DNA from: Deltaproteobacteria bacterium
GTDB taxonomy: Bacteria; Myxococcota_A; Polyangia; Polyangiales; Houyiibacteriaceae
Length of the DNA: 64,000 nt
Reading direction: 5' to 3'
Assembly: GCA_017644045.1 (NCBI GenBank)
Contig: JAEPMI010000011.1
Coordinates: 368,763-432,762 of the forward strand
In this document: positions 1 through 8,715 of the stretch, one piece after another
How positions within the stretch are numbered: position 1 is the stretch's first letter
Layout of the letters: each line of letters opens with the position of its first letter
Program-made: the position numbers and the translations under genes
The notes under the pieces: generated by a model
What the model was told of the DNA's origin: nothing
Seen by the model: the letters and a program-made list of their open reading frames with translations, nothing else
Databases searched by the model: none

Positions 1-9
1 CGCCGCCGC

Positions 10-561
10 ATGACCCCTACCGCTCTGGTCGACCTCCTGGAGGCGCTCGACCCGCTCTCCGAGCTGCCGCGCACCGGCTGGGTCCTGCGCGGAGTGAGCT
101 CGCCGGAGTCGATCGCTGCGCACAGCTACGGTGTGGCCGTGGCCGCGATGGCCATCGTCGACGCGCTGCGAGCCGAGGGCGCGAGCATCGACGGCGAGCG
201 CGTGCTCCGGATGGCCCTCCTGCACGACGCCGCCGAGGCGAAGACGGGCGACATTCCCATGCCGAGCAAGACCCCGGCCCTGGCCGACGCGCTCCACGCG
301 ATGGAGGCCTCGGTGGTCGGGGACATGCTCCCCGAGCCCTACCAGGCCCTGTGGACCGAGGCGGAGGCCAAGGACACCCTCGAGTCCCGCATCGTCAAGG
401 CGGCCGACAAGGTCCAGATGATGGTGAAGCTGCGCGTCTACGAGAAGCAGCAGCGGGGTCGGCTCGACGAGTTCTGGGCCAACCCGAAGAACGAGCGAAC
501 GATGGGCTTCGCGTTCGTCGAGCAGGTCTACGCCGAGATCCGCCGCCGCGCGGGACGCTGA
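10..561 (+). CDS. HD-domain phosphohydrolase (YfbR/HDDC2-like)
   Basis: A 183-residue protein with the layout of small HD-domain 5'-deoxynucleotidases and HDDC2 proteins. The opening RTGWVLRG followed by PESIAAHSYG is typical of that family. The metal ligands are visible as the His of AAHSYG (about residue 38), the HD pair of LLHDAAEAKTGD (about 72-73) and the Asp of KAADKVQ. Family members hydrolyse nucleoside monophosphates in the cytosol; the substrate here is not known. The start is the first ATG in the window and gives a normal N-terminus, although only 9 bases upstream are visible. The stop lies next to the stop of the convergent Uma2 gene, one base apart. Confidence 0.8.
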   Translation: MTPTALVDLLEALDPLSELPRTGWVLRGVSSPESIAAHSYGVAVAAMAIVDALRAEGASIDGERVLRMALLHDAAEAKTGDIPMPSKTPALADALHAMEASVVGDMLPEPYQALWTEAEAKDTLESRIVKAADKVQMMVKLRVYEKQQRGRLDEFWANPKNERTMGFAFVEQVYAEIRRRAGR

Positions 562-562
562 C

Positions 563-1201
563 TCAGCCGCGGAGGGCGTCGCGGTAGTCGCGCATCGCCT
601 GCGACGTCGTGTCGCGGTCGAGAAAGGACACGAGCTGCGCCAGATCGATGCCCGGCAGGACCTCGCTCGCGTCGATCGGCTCGTAGCGCTCGCCACGGAG
701 GGCGTAGGGCTGAAGCGCCCCATCGCGCCAGTACCACACCTCGCGGATGCCGAGCTTCCGATAGACCTCGAGCTTGTCGATCCGCCCGTGGGTCCACACC
801 ACCTCGATGGCCAGATCGGGCCAGCGGTCCTCGTCGGGGCTCGGTCCGAAGACGTAGCTCTCGTCGGCTTCCGCGCCGCGGTCATCCTTGCGGCGTTTGA
901 GCGTCCACGCGCCGACGGTGGTGAACTCGACGTCGTTCTCCATGCACCAGACCTCGACCAGGCGGCCGATGAACGACTTGATGCTCTCGTGCGAGCGCGA
1001 GGGAGCCATGATCTCGACCAGCCCTTCCAGGTAGGTGATCCGTGGCGCCGAGTGGTCGCCGCGCATCACGAGGAGCCGCTCGTAGTCCTCCCAGGAGACC
1101 CCATCGAAATGGATGATGCTGTCTTCGTCGGAGAACGGCTGGCTACGCTGGAAGGCCTTGGCAGGAAAGCCCATGGCGAGAGTGTAACCCGACCGCGGCA
1201 T
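563..1201 (-). CDS. Uma2-family putative restriction-endonuclease-fold protein
   Basis: A 212-residue protein of the Uma2 (DUF820) family, a PD-(D/E)XK nuclease fold that is expanded in cyanobacteria, Myxococcota and Planctomycetes. Visible family marks are YLEGLVEIMAPSRSHE, PDLAIEVVW (the acidic catalytic strand), and the later KLGIREVWYW. Its biological role is unsettled in the family. I chose the ATG at 1201 because AGGAGG lies five bases upstream on the minus strand; a second ATG at 1174 is possible. A longer frame continues upstream but overlaps the next gene's end and does not look coding. Confidence 0.75.
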   Translation of the reverse strand: MPRSGYTLAMGFPAKAFQRSQPFSDEDSIIHFDGVSWEDYERLLVMRGDHSAPRITYLEGLVEIMAPSRSHESIKSFIGRLVEVWCMENDVEFTTVGAWTLKRRKDDRGAEADESYVFGPSPDEDRWPDLAIEVVWTHGRIDKLEVYRKLGIREVWYWRDGALQPYALRGERYEPIDASEVLPGIDLAQLVSFLDRDTTSQAMRDYRDALRG

Positions 1202-1236
1202 GCGGACCTCCTCGGTCCGTCGCCGCGCGAGTTGCG

Positions 1237-3513
1237 TCAGCGGGCGTCGAGCTCGGGGCGGGTCTTCTTCGTGAGTGACTCGGCGGTGACGATCCACGGG
1301 GGCTCGGGCACGTCGTCGAGCTCGTAGAAGCCTCCGCAGAAGCAGGAGTGCGGGCAGGTCTCGCAGACCGGCTTTCGCACCCGGCGCTCGGCGAGGTAGT
1401 CGGCCAGGTTCACGGTCTCGTTGTTCACGAAGACCATGTGGCGAGCGAGCTTGCTCGCGTCGCCGGAGACGTGCGCCTCGTGCTTCGGCAGGAAGCACCA
1501 GGGGAGGTTGATGACCTGGATCTTCATCCGGTCGGCCCACTCGTCGATCACCGCAGCGGTGACCTCGGCGGCCTCGGCGGTGTCCGGGGCGTGGCGCTTG
1601 GTGGCGCGGCCGAAGGGGGTGAGGAACTGGATGTTCAGCCAGCGGAGCCCCAGGTCCCAGGCGAGCTGCGCGAGCCCGGGCAGCTTGCGGAAGTTGGTCT
1701 TGGTCAGCGTGACGTTCATGCCGAGGTCGACGCCTTCGGGCGCATGGGTCACGCAGTGGCGAATGCCGTCGGTGGTCTGCTGGAAGGCCTCGGCGACGCC
1801 GACCTCGCGCGCGTGGCTGGCGAGGTCCGGCCCGTGCACCGAGAACGCGATCGAGCTCACGCCGCTCTGAACCAGCTTCCTGGCGAAATCCTCGTACGCG
1901 CAGAGCCGCCCGTTCGTCGTCACGTGGATCCGCTCGTAGCCCACGCGCTTGGCGTGACGGATCAGCGGCACGAGCTCGGGGTTCAGGGTCGGCTCGCCGC
2001 CGTCGAAGTCGACCAGGCGCACGCCGTGCCGTCGGTACTTGTCGAGGATCTCACGCTGCCGGGTCGGGTGTCCGTCGACCTGCGTCCGCGTGCCCACCGC
2101 GCAGAAGGTGCAGTGGTTGTTGCACACGTAGGTCACGTTCATGATGAGCTTCTGCGGACCGCGGCTGGCGTCCATGCGCCGCTCGAAGGTCCGCATGAAG
2201 GTCTCGAGGAGCGCCGGGTCGACCACGCCGTGGCTCTCGTGGCTGGGCACCTTCTGAAAGCGCGGGCCCCAGTCGTCGACGTCGACCACCGGGAGCTGGA
2301 CCTTGTCGGCGAGCTCGGTGCCGGGGAGCGGCGTCGCGTACTGCACGGCGGGTTCGGCGCCGAAGCGATCGAAGAGGTCGAGGGCGAAGGCCAGGGTCTC
2401 GTTGACCTCGGCCGCGCTCTCGCCGGGCAGCCCGATCATGTAGTGCACGAGCAGCGGCACTCCGGCCCGCTGGGCGTCCCGTGCGGCGCGCTCGATGGTG
2501 CTCAGGTCGAGCTCCTTGCCGACCACGTCGCGGACGACTCGCTCCGAGCCGCTCTCGGCGCTGACGCTCACGGTGGTCACTCGCCCGCGCATGCGTCCGA
2601 AGAGGGCCTGGTCGAGGTAGTCCGCGCGGAAGCCGTTCGGGACCTCGAAGCGCAGGTCCTCGGCCTCGATGGCGTCGAGGAACGCGCGGTAGTGGCTCTT
2701 GCGGACGTTGATGAGCTCGTCGAGCACGTAGAGCGTGTCGACCCCGAGCGCCTTCAGCGCGGCGCTCTGCCCGGCGACCTTCGCTTCGGGGAGCCGCCGC
2801 TGGGTCTTCGGCGCGCCCGGCTCGAGGCCCGGGTTGCTGCTGCAGTGGATGCAGCGGAAGGGGCAGCCGCGCGTGGTCAGCAGTGGCAGCGTGCGAGCGC
2901 CCATCGGGAACGCCCAGCGAGGGCGACCGAGCCCGCGGACGAAGCGCGCATGAAAGGCCCAGAGCGCCTCGAGGTCGACCAGGTCCCATGCGGGCGCGGC
3001 CAGCGTCGCGAGGTCGGGGCTCTCGCCGTCGAACACCCCCGCGTCCCCGCTTTCGAGCAGCGCCGGGACCGTGACCTCGGCCTCGTAGCGGGTGTAGCTC
3101 TCGGCCATCGGGTAGCGCTCGAGCATTCCCGGGCTCTGCACGTAGTGCTGGCCCGACTGGTAGCCGTCGGCGAGCAGGATGCGGCAGCCCGTCTCGGCCA
3201 ATCCCTCCAGGAAGGGCCGCACCTCGTCGTCGTCGCGCCAGGGCCGGTGGAAGGGCGTGAGCACCACGACAGCCGCGTCGACCTCACCGACGGCCTCGAG
3301 GACCGCCGCCGTCGAGGCGCCGAGCCGCGCCCGGCCGTCCTCGCGCCACTCCAGGTCCGCGCCGGCCATGGCGAAGCAGTCCACCAGCCGGACCTCGTGG
3401 CCCGCCGCGCGGACGGCGGCCGCCACCTGTACGGCGCCGAGGTCGGCGACGTAGGGGTAATCGATGAAATCCTCCGCGATGGTCAGCGGCGGATGGACGA
3501 CGGCCACACGCAC
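1237..3513 (-). CDS. Tandem two-domain radical SAM protein
   Basis: A 758-residue protein holding two complete radical SAM cores. The N-terminus (about 1-200) resembles the Rossmann-like B12-binding module of class B enzymes but lacks a DxHxxG cobalamin motif. The first CxxxCxxC is CPFRCIHC near residue 218; the second is CNNHCTFC near residue 466, followed by the SAM-binding FDGGEPTLNP. The C-terminus carries a cysteine cluster, CETCPHSCFCGG (about 717-728), like the auxiliary-cluster ligands of SPASM/twitch enzymes. The substrate is unknown. The GTG start is preceded, seven bases away, by TATCCT, and diverges from the other radical SAM gene across only 38 bp. Two radical SAM cores in one chain is uncommon; the first may act on one substrate and the second on its product, or one may be structural. 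Confidence 0.85.
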   Translation of the reverse strand: MRVAVVHPPLTIAEDFIDYPYVADLGAVQVAAAVRAAGHEVRLVDCFAMAGADLEWREDGRARLGASTAAVLEAVGEVDAAVVVLTPFHRPWRDDDEVRPFLEGLAETGCRILLADGYQSGQHYVQSPGMLERYPMAESYTRYEAEVTVPALLESGDAGVFDGESPDLATLAAPAWDLVDLEALWAFHARFVRGLGRPRWAFPMGARTLPLLTTRGCPFRCIHCSSNPGLEPGAPKTQRRLPEAKVAGQSAALKALGVDTLYVLDELINVRKSHYRAFLDAIEAEDLRFEVPNGFRADYLDQALFGRMRGRVTTVSVSAESGSERVVRDVVGKELDLSTIERAARDAQRAGVPLLVHYMIGLPGESAAEVNETLAFALDLFDRFGAEPAVQYATPLPGTELADKVQLPVVDVDDWGPRFQKVPSHESHGVVDPALLETFMRTFERRMDASRGPQKLIMNVTYVCNNHCTFCAVGTRTQVDGHPTRQREILDKYRRHGVRLVDFDGGEPTLNPELVPLIRHAKRVGYERIHVTTNGRLCAYEDFARKLVQSGVSSIAFSVHGPDLASHAREVGVAEAFQQTTDGIRHCVTHAPEGVDLGMNVTLTKTNFRKLPGLAQLAWDLGLRWLNIQFLTPFGRATKRHAPDTAEAAEVTAAVIDEWADRMKIQVINLPWCFLPKHEAHVSGDASKLARHMVFVNNETVNLADYLAERRVRKPVCETCPHSCFCGGFYELDDVPEPPWIVTAESLTKKTRPELDAR

Positions 3514-3520
3514 GAGCGAG

Positions 3521-3543
3521 AGGATAGCCCGGGCTGCTATGTT
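3521..3543. promoter_or_regulatory. Overlapping divergent -10 elements
   Basis: The 38-bp gap between the two radical SAM genes holds TATCCT on the minus strand (3521-3526, seven bases before the GTG at 3513) and TATGTT on the plus strand (3538-3543, eight bases before the ATG at 3552). Each one's -35 region would lie inside the other's promoter, so the two genes are probably co-regulated and both mRNAs would be leaderless or nearly so. This is inferred from spacing only; no clear -35 hexamers are visible. Confidence 0.45.
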
Positions 3544-3551
3544 CTGCTCGC

Positions 3552-5306
3552 ATGCTCGAAGAGCTCAGAGCCTTGGCCGACGGCGGCGCGTGGACCGAGG
3601 AGTCGAAAGGGAGCGTCGACGTCGACGTTCACGAGGCGGCGGCCCACCAGAAACGGAACTGGGTGCGGCTCACGTTCGACTGCAACGACAAGTGCATCTT
3701 CTGCCTGGACTCGGACGTTCACGATGGCCGGATGCGCTCCGTGGAGGACATCAAGGCGCAGATCCTCGACGGCCGGCGCAAGGGGGCCGAGCGGCTGATC
3801 CTCAGCGGCGGCGAGCCGACCATTCACCCGCGCTACGTCGACTTCATCACGCTCGGGCGCCTGGCCGGCTACGACCGGATCCAGACCGTCAGCAACGCGC
3901 GAATGTTCGCCTACCCGGAGTTCCTGAACCGCTGCCTCGACGCTGGGCTCCAGGAGATCACCGTCTCCGTGCACGGCCACAACGCGCGGATCCACGACGC
4001 GCTGGTCGGCACCAAGGGCGCCTTCGAGCAGACCCTGGCCGGGCTGAAGAACGCGCTCGCCGACGGTCGGCCGATCGTGAACGTCGACGTCTGCGTCAAC
4101 CGCGGGAACATCAAGGTGCTCCCGGAGATGATGGCCTTCTTCGACGAGATCGGCGTGCGCGAGGTCGACCTCCTGCACGTGATCCCCTTCGGGAACGCGT
4201 GGCGCGACGGCAAGGAGGTCCTCTTCTACGACCTCCGCGAGAACCACGACAAGCTCCAGCAGGCTTTCGCCTATGCCCACAAGCCGGGCTGGCACCTCTG
4301 GCTGAACCGTTACCCGGTGCCGCACTGCGAGGGCTTCGAGGAGCTCATCCAGGACCCCTACAAGCTCAACGACGAGATCCGCGGCCGGAAAGAGGAGTTC
4401 GGTCATTGGATCCAGCACGGCGAGCCCCTCGACTGTCGCGAGCCGCAGCGCTGCAAGCACTGCTACCTCGAGGACGTCTGCGGCCACTTCGAGGGGCTCC
4501 TCGAGCAGGTGCACGCCAAGCAGCCGTGGTCGGTCCTTCGCGTCGACACCGAGCTGAGCGTCGGCGAGCCGAAGGTCTACGGTGGCGATCCGGCGAGCGC
4601 CGAACGGGCGCGGGACAAGAAGCGTCTGCCGCTGGTGCAGCAGACCTATCCGGCGCTGACGACCCAGGCGACGAAGGCGGAGGTGGTGCGCGTCGCGAGC
4701 GCGAACGCCGCGCACGCCCGCCGGTGGCTCGCCGAGACCGGGCTCGACGCCTCGGCGATCGACCTCGAGCTCGCCGATGCGTCCGACCTGGACCCGGCGT
4801 CGTTCCCGGGACTGCGTCGGATCCTCGTGTGCCGTCTGGCCGACGCGGCGCGCTTGCTCGACCTCGGCACCCACGAAGTGGTCGTGACCCTCACGCGTGA
4901 GACCGCGCCTTCGCTCATCGAATGGCAACACAGTCACCCAGCACGACTCGAACGGCTCGCGCTGGTGCAGCCCTCCTGGGAGCGGCTCACCGAGTCGCGT
5001 GACCACGACGTCGATCTGCGCGCCTTCTTCGAGGCCTTCACCGCCGAGGTCCCCGTCGAGGATGTCCCGGCGTGCATTCTCGGCCGCGAGCCCCGCCCGC
5101 GCGAGCCGATGCTCGACGGCAGCATGCTCGCCGACGACGGCACTCCCGAGCCCTTCCGCTTCGTCCGCCGCTACGTCGACGACGCCTACCGCGTGAAGTC
5201 GCTCCGCTGCGAGACCTGTGTTCACGAGGCCGAGTGCACCGGCCTGCACGTGAACCACGTGCGCGCTCACGGCTTCGCTGCCATGCAGCCCGTCGAGTCG
5301 GACTGA
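3552..5306 (+). CDS. Radical SAM protein with C-terminal cysteine clusters
   Basis: A 584-residue radical SAM enzyme. The CxxxCxxC cluster is C44, C48 and C51 (FDCNDKCIFC), followed by the SAM-binding GGEPTIHPR near residue 96. Downstream of the barrel is CKHCYLEDVC (about 301-310), and the C-terminus ends with CETCVHEAECTGLHVNHVRA, a second cysteine group. These resemble auxiliary Fe-S cluster ligands of SPASM-type enzymes. The middle third (about 340-500) shows no recognisable domain. It is likely an oxidative or isomerising enzyme on an unknown substrate. It diverges from the two-domain radical SAM gene and is followed 112 bp later by the amidinotransferase, so it plausibly belongs to the same pathway. 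Confidence 0.85.
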   Translation: MLEELRALADGGAWTEESKGSVDVDVHEAAAHQKRNWVRLTFDCNDKCIFCLDSDVHDGRMRSVEDIKAQILDGRRKGAERLILSGGEPTIHPRYVDFITLGRLAGYDRIQTVSNARMFAYPEFLNRCLDAGLQEITVSVHGHNARIHDALVGTKGAFEQTLAGLKNALADGRPIVNVDVCVNRGNIKVLPEMMAFFDEIGVREVDLLHVIPFGNAWRDGKEVLFYDLRENHDKLQQAFAYAHKPGWHLWLNRYPVPHCEGFEELIQDPYKLNDEIRGRKEEFGHWIQHGEPLDCREPQRCKHCYLEDVCGHFEGLLEQVHAKQPWSVLRVDTELSVGEPKVYGGDPASAERARDKKRLPLVQQTYPALTTQATKAEVVRVASANAAHARRWLAETGLDASAIDLELADASDLDPASFPGLRRILVCRLADAARLLDLGTHEVVVTLTRETAPSLIEWQHSHPARLERLALVQPSWERLTESRDHDVDLRAFFEAFTAEVPVEDVPACILGREPRPREPMLDGSMLADDGTPEPFRFVRRYVDDAYRVKSLRCETCVHEAECTGLHVNHVRAHGFAAMQPVESD

Positions 5307-5378
5307 CGATCACAGCTCGATCACCACTCCATCTTCGTGGAGGGGTCGATGCGCGCCGCCCGTCTACCCCCTTTCGGG

Positions 5379-5412
5379 CGGTTGCGCAGAGGCGTGCAAC
5401 CGATGGTAGCTT
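5379..5412 (+). promoter_or_regulatory. Inverted repeat and -10 before the amidinotransferase
   Basis: CGGTTGC at 5379-5385 and GCAACCG at 5396-5402 form a perfect 7-bp inverted repeat with a 10-base spacer. It sits just upstream of TAGCTT (5407-5412), which ends exactly six bases before the GTG start at 5419. The repeat covers the place of a -35 element, so it could be an operator or part of the promoter. Inferred from position. Confidence 0.35.
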
Positions 5413-5418
5413 CGCGCC

Positions 5419-6513
5419 GTGTCCGACGAGGTCAACGCAGCGAAGGGTCCGGTCGTCAATTCGTGGAACGAGTGGGATCCACTCGAGGAGGTCATCGTGG
5501 GAATCCTCGATGGCGCCGCCGCGCTCACGTGGGAGGTCGCGTTCGAGGCGGTCACCGCGAAGGAGCACCTCGACCGCTCTCGCAAGTATCACCGCGCCCA
5601 CGGTGGCAAGCGGATCGAGAAGCTCCACACCGCTCCGGCGCTCCGTGAGCTGAAGGAGCTGGTCGCGATCCTCGAAGGCGAGGGAGTGGAGGTCCGCCGT
5701 CCCGACCCCATCGACCACGCGCGACCGCTGGTCACTCCCCTGTGGGCGACGCAGGGGGGCAACTGTCAGGCGAACCCGCGCGACGTGCTCATCGTGCTCG
5801 GCAACGAGATCCTCGAGGCGCCGATGGCCTGGCGTTCGCGCTACTTCGAGTTCCTCGCGTATCGGAAGCTCTGCAAGGAGTACTTCCGGAAAGGGGCACG
5901 TTGGCGTGCGGCGCCCAAACCGGCGATGAGCGAGCGGGCGTACGACTACGACTGGAAGCCCGGCGAGACCTACGTCACCACCGAGTTCGAGCCGCTCTTC
6001 GACGCGGCCGACATGGCCCGTTGTGGGAAGGACATCTTCATTCAGCGGAGCCACGTGACGAACGACTTCGGCATCGAGTGGCTGCGCGCCCACTACGGCG
6101 ATCAGTTCACCTTCCACCGTCTCGAATTCGACGACTACCGGGCGATCCACATCGACGCGACGTTCGTTCCTCTGCGCCCGGGGCTCGCCCTGACGAACCC
6201 CGATCGTCCGATGAAGGAGGTCCCGGATGTGCTGAAGAAGGGGGGATGGGATCTCGTGGAGGCCCCGCGCTCCACGCTTCCGGAGAGTCACCCCTGGTAT
6301 CACTCCTTCCGCTGGCTCTCGATGAACATGCTGAACATCGACGAGAAGCGAATCATCGTCGAAGCGAGCGAAGAGCCGACCATCGCCTTCTTGAAGGACC
6401 ACGGCTTCGAGCCGATCCCCTGCCGCTTCCGCAACAACTACAAGTTCGGCGGAAGCTTTCACTGCGCGACGGTCGATGTGCGCCGCCGCGGAACTCTGCA
6501 ATCCTACTTTTGA
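5419..6513 (+). CDS. Amidinotransferase of the glycine amidinotransferase family
   Basis: A 364-residue protein closely following the AGAT/inosamine-phosphate amidinotransferase pattern: VNSWNEWDPLEEVIVG at the start, GGNCQANPRD, RSHVTNDFG, the His/Asp pair in DDYRAIHIDATFVPL, and GGSFHCATVDVRRRG at the end, whose Cys (about 350) matches the catalytic nucleophile of human AGAT. The family moves the amidino group of arginine to an amine, giving a guanidino product and ornithine. The acceptor is unknown. The GTG start has a TAGCTT six bases upstream. The gene shares one base (TGATG) with the acetyltransferase that follows, so the two are co-translated. The neighbouring carrier-protein operon suggests a specialised metabolite rather than creatine-like metabolism. 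Confidence 0.87.
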   Translation: MSDEVNAAKGPVVNSWNEWDPLEEVIVGILDGAAALTWEVAFEAVTAKEHLDRSRKYHRAHGGKRIEKLHTAPALRELKELVAILEGEGVEVRRPDPIDHARPLVTPLWATQGGNCQANPRDVLIVLGNEILEAPMAWRSRYFEFLAYRKLCKEYFRKGARWRAAPKPAMSERAYDYDWKPGETYVTTEFEPLFDAADMARCGKDIFIQRSHVTNDFGIEWLRAHYGDQFTFHRLEFDDYRAIHIDATFVPLRPGLALTNPDRPMKEVPDVLKKGGWDLVEAPRSTLPESHPWYHSFRWLSMNMLNIDEKRIIVEASEEPTIAFLKDHGFEPIPCRFRNNYKFGGSFHCATVDVRRRGTLQSYF

Positions 6514-7049
6514 TGGGGATCTTGAAGACACTCCGCGCCGACTGGCGAAGGCACGCGGCCTCGGCGTCTCAGCGCTCGATGGCCGCGGTCGCGACCTACC
6601 GATTCGGCCGCTGGGTACGCGAGCAGCCGAAGCCGATCGCGAAGGTCGGCGGCAAGGTCTACGGCGCGGCGTTGCTCGCTGCCGAGGTCGTATCCGGAGT
6701 CTTCCTCGATCGCGACACCGAGATCGGTGAGGACTTCCACCTCGTGCATGCCGGGGGCATCAACATCCATCCGGACGTGGTGATCGGCGACCGCGTCGGA
6801 CTGATGCACGGGGTCACGCTCGGCACGGGGCCCGATGGTGGCGCGCCGGTCATCGGCGACGACGTCTTCATCGGCGCCAACGCGACCGTTCTGGGAGCGG
6901 TGACGATCGGCGCCGGAGCCCGTGTCGCGGCGAACTCGCTCGTGATTCGAGACGTGCCCGAAGGCGCGTTGGCCATCGGGGTCCCGGCGAAGAACCTGCC
7001 GCAGCTCCAGACGCGATTGCGGTCGCCGAAGAAGGCCGCGGGCGGCTAG
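6513..7049 (+). CDS. Hexapeptide-repeat serine O-acetyltransferase-like protein
   Basis: A 178-residue left-handed beta-helix acyltransferase. Hexapeptide repeats run from about residue 70 to 165 (DTEIGEDFHLVHAGGINI, then VIGDDVFIGANATVLG and VTIGAGARVAANSLV), ending in the usual PAKNL. It resembles the short serine acetyltransferases found in polysaccharide and metabolite clusters rather than full-length CysE, because the N-terminal helical domain is reduced. The catalytic His is probably in DFHLVHAGG. It would transfer an acyl group from CoA, or perhaps from the carrier protein encoded next door. It overlaps the amidinotransferase stop by one base and the convergent ACP gene by four bases. 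Confidence 0.8.
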   Translation: MGILKTLRADWRRHAASASQRSMAAVATYRFGRWVREQPKPIAKVGGKVYGAALLAAEVVSGVFLDRDTEIGEDFHLVHAGGINIHPDVVIGDRVGLMHGVTLGTGPDGGAPVIGDDVFIGANATVLGAVTIGAGARVAANSLVIRDVPEGALAIGVPAKNLPQLQTRLRSPKKAAGG

Positions 7050-7297
7050 CCCCGGCGGTCGTCGATCAGCGTCGCGATGCCGCGGGTCGTGCCGAACGTC
7101 TCTTCGGTGAGATCGTCCATGTCGAGCTCGACCTCGAACCGGTCCTGGAGCTTCGCGAAGAGCTGGAGCACCGTGAGCGAGTCGAGGTAGCCCTCGTCGA
7201 TCAACGCGGTCTCGGGCGTGAGCTCCACCGTCAGACCCGTGCTCTCTTCGATCGTCGCGGCGACCACCTCGGTCACCTCTGTCTCCAGCGCACTCAT
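7046..7297 (-). CDS. Free-standing acyl/peptidyl carrier protein
   Basis: An 83-residue four-helix carrier protein. The phosphopantetheine attachment serine lies in EGYLDSLTVLQLF (about residue 40), and the acidic helix that follows is typical. It would carry an acyl or aminoacyl group as a thioester in the cytosol. A strong GAGGAGGGG ribosome site precedes the ATG, and the start overlaps the ligase stop as ATGA, so the ligase very probably loads this carrier. It is the last gene of a three-gene minus-strand operon. Confidence 0.88.
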   Translation of the reverse strand: MSALETEVTEVVAATIEESTGLTVELTPETALIDEGYLDSLTVLQLFAKLQDRFEVELDMDDLTEETFGTTRGIATLIDDRRG

Positions 7298-8715
7298 GTC
7301 CCCTCCTCGACTTCCACCCTCGCTCGCGCCGCCGTGCGGTCCGGCTTGCCCGACGGTGTGCGTGGGATCGTATCCACCAGGTGGATTCTCTGCGGAACCT
7401 TGTAGCTGGTCAATCGCGCTCGACAATGGCGGATCAGCACGTTCGCCGCGAGCTCCCCGACCGGCTCGACCAGCGCGACGATTCGCTGGCCCTGCACGGG
7501 GTCGGTCACCCCGAGCACGACGGCCTCCCGGACCGATGCGTGGCCGACGAGGACCTGCTCGATCTCGCCCGGATCGATCCGGTGACCCTGGCGCTTGATG
7601 AACTGGGTCCGGCGACCCCGGAGGTGGAGGCCGCGCGGATCGACGTGGCCGACGTCGCCGGTGCGCAGCCAGCCGTCGGACGTGAGCGGCACGAGCGCCT
7701 CGTCCCAACGACCGAGCGCGACGCTGGGGGCTCGGGCCTCCACCTCGTCGCTCACCATGCGGAGCTCGACCTCGGGGAGCGCGCGACCCACCAACCCCCG
7801 GGGCGGGAGCTCGTCGTCAGGGGCGATGTCGAGCCGGGTCAGCGCACCGAACGCCTCGGAGAGTCCGTAGCGAAGGCGTAGCGTGAGGGTCGGATCCGCT
7901 CGGCGGAGCGAGGCCAGGAGCTCGCCGTTCGCGCTGGCGCTTCCGAGCACGACCGACTCGAGCGCGGGAAGGCCGTCACCGTCGAAGAGGCCGAGCTGGA
8001 GGAGCATGCGGAAGTAGCTCGGGCTCCCGACCAGACACCGCACCTCGTGCTCGACCATTCTCCGCCGGTCATCGCCGGGGACGAAGCGGTTCGCGACCAA
8101 CACGCTGGCGCCGGCCACCAGGTGCTCGAGGACGGTCGCGCCGCCCATCGCGTGGAACTGCGGCATCGGCGAGAAGACGGCGTGACCCGCGAGCGGCGCG
8201 GTCGCGGTCGCGTTCGCCCGCGTGCCGGCTTCCAGCGCGGCGCGATCGAGAACGATCGGTTTGGGGCGCCCGGTGCTCCCCGAGGTCAGCTGCACCATCG
8301 CGACGTCGGCGGGGAGGACGCGAGGAGTCGCGGGCAGCGAGACCGGCGCGGCGGGGTCGACGAGGTGCGTGTCGAGACCCGCCGCCTCGAGCGCTTCTCG
8401 AACGGCGCCGGCGTCGTCTGCTCGTGCCACGATCGCGTCGGGCCTCAGGGTCGTCAGCGAGGAGCGGTGCTCGTGCGCCTTGGCCCTCAGCGGCAGCGGA
8501 AAGAAGACGGCGCCCGCCTGCCAACAACCGAGCTGCAACGCGGTGAGCTCGGGCCCGCTGGGCAGCACCGATGCGATCACCGAGCCCTCCCGAAGCGACC
8601 GAGCCCACTCGTCCGCGCGCGTCACGAGCTGCCGAAAGGTCCACGCCGCCTTGGCGTTCGCCACCGCGATGCGGTCCGGAGCCTCGCGGCTCCATCGATG
8701 GAGCGGCTCGAGCAT
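7294..8715 (-). CDS. AMP-forming acyl/amino-acid ligase (ANL superfamily)
   Basis: A 473-residue adenylate-forming enzyme. Core motifs visible are LTSGSTGRPKPIVL (phosphate loop, about 155), YGLSEAFGAL, GWLRTGDVGHVD, RRTQFIKRQGHRIDPGEIE (hinge) and RTPSGKPDR with the catalytic lysine near the C-terminus. It activates a carboxylate with ATP and passes it to a thiol, here most likely the adjacent carrier protein. The ATG at 8715 shares one base with the decarboxylase stop, so the longer reading frame upstream is not used. It resembles the ligase that accompanies a PLP decarboxylase and a carrier protein in exosortase-A loci, although no exosortase gene is present. Confidence 0.85.
   Translation of the reverse strand: MLEPLHRWSREAPDRIAVANAKAAWTFRQLVTRADEWARSLREGSVIASVLPSGPELTALQLGCWQAGAVFFPLPLRAKAHEHRSSLTTLRPDAIVARADDAGAVREALEAAGLDTHLVDPAAPVSLPATPRVLPADVAMVQLTSGSTGRPKPIVLDRAALEAGTRANATATAPLAGHAVFSPMPQFHAMGGATVLEHLVAGASVLVANRFVPGDDRRRMVEHEVRCLVGSPSYFRMLLQLGLFDGDGLPALESVVLGSASANGELLASLRRADPTLTLRLRYGLSEAFGALTRLDIAPDDELPPRGLVGRALPEVELRMVSDEVEARAPSVALGRWDEALVPLTSDGWLRTGDVGHVDPRGLHLRGRRTQFIKRQGHRIDPGEIEQVLVGHASVREAVVLGVTDPVQGQRIVALVEPVGELAANVLIRHCRARLTSYKVPQRIHLVDTIPRTPSGKPDRTAARARVEVEEGT

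Noticed and set aside
563-1540. A 325-codon version of the Uma2 gene starting at 1540
   Set aside because: Its first 110 codons overlap the radical SAM gene and look non-coding; a good ribosome site supports the start at 1201.
1348-3798. An 816-codon frame antisense to the two-domain radical SAM gene
   Set aside because: Opposite-strand shadow of a gene with two clear catalytic motifs; typical of high-GC codon bias.
5337-5648. Possible small peptide gene (RiPP precursor) next to the radical SAM genes
   Set aside because: It overlaps the amidinotransferase in another frame, is Arg-rich and has no leader/core pattern; I saw no other precursor candidate.
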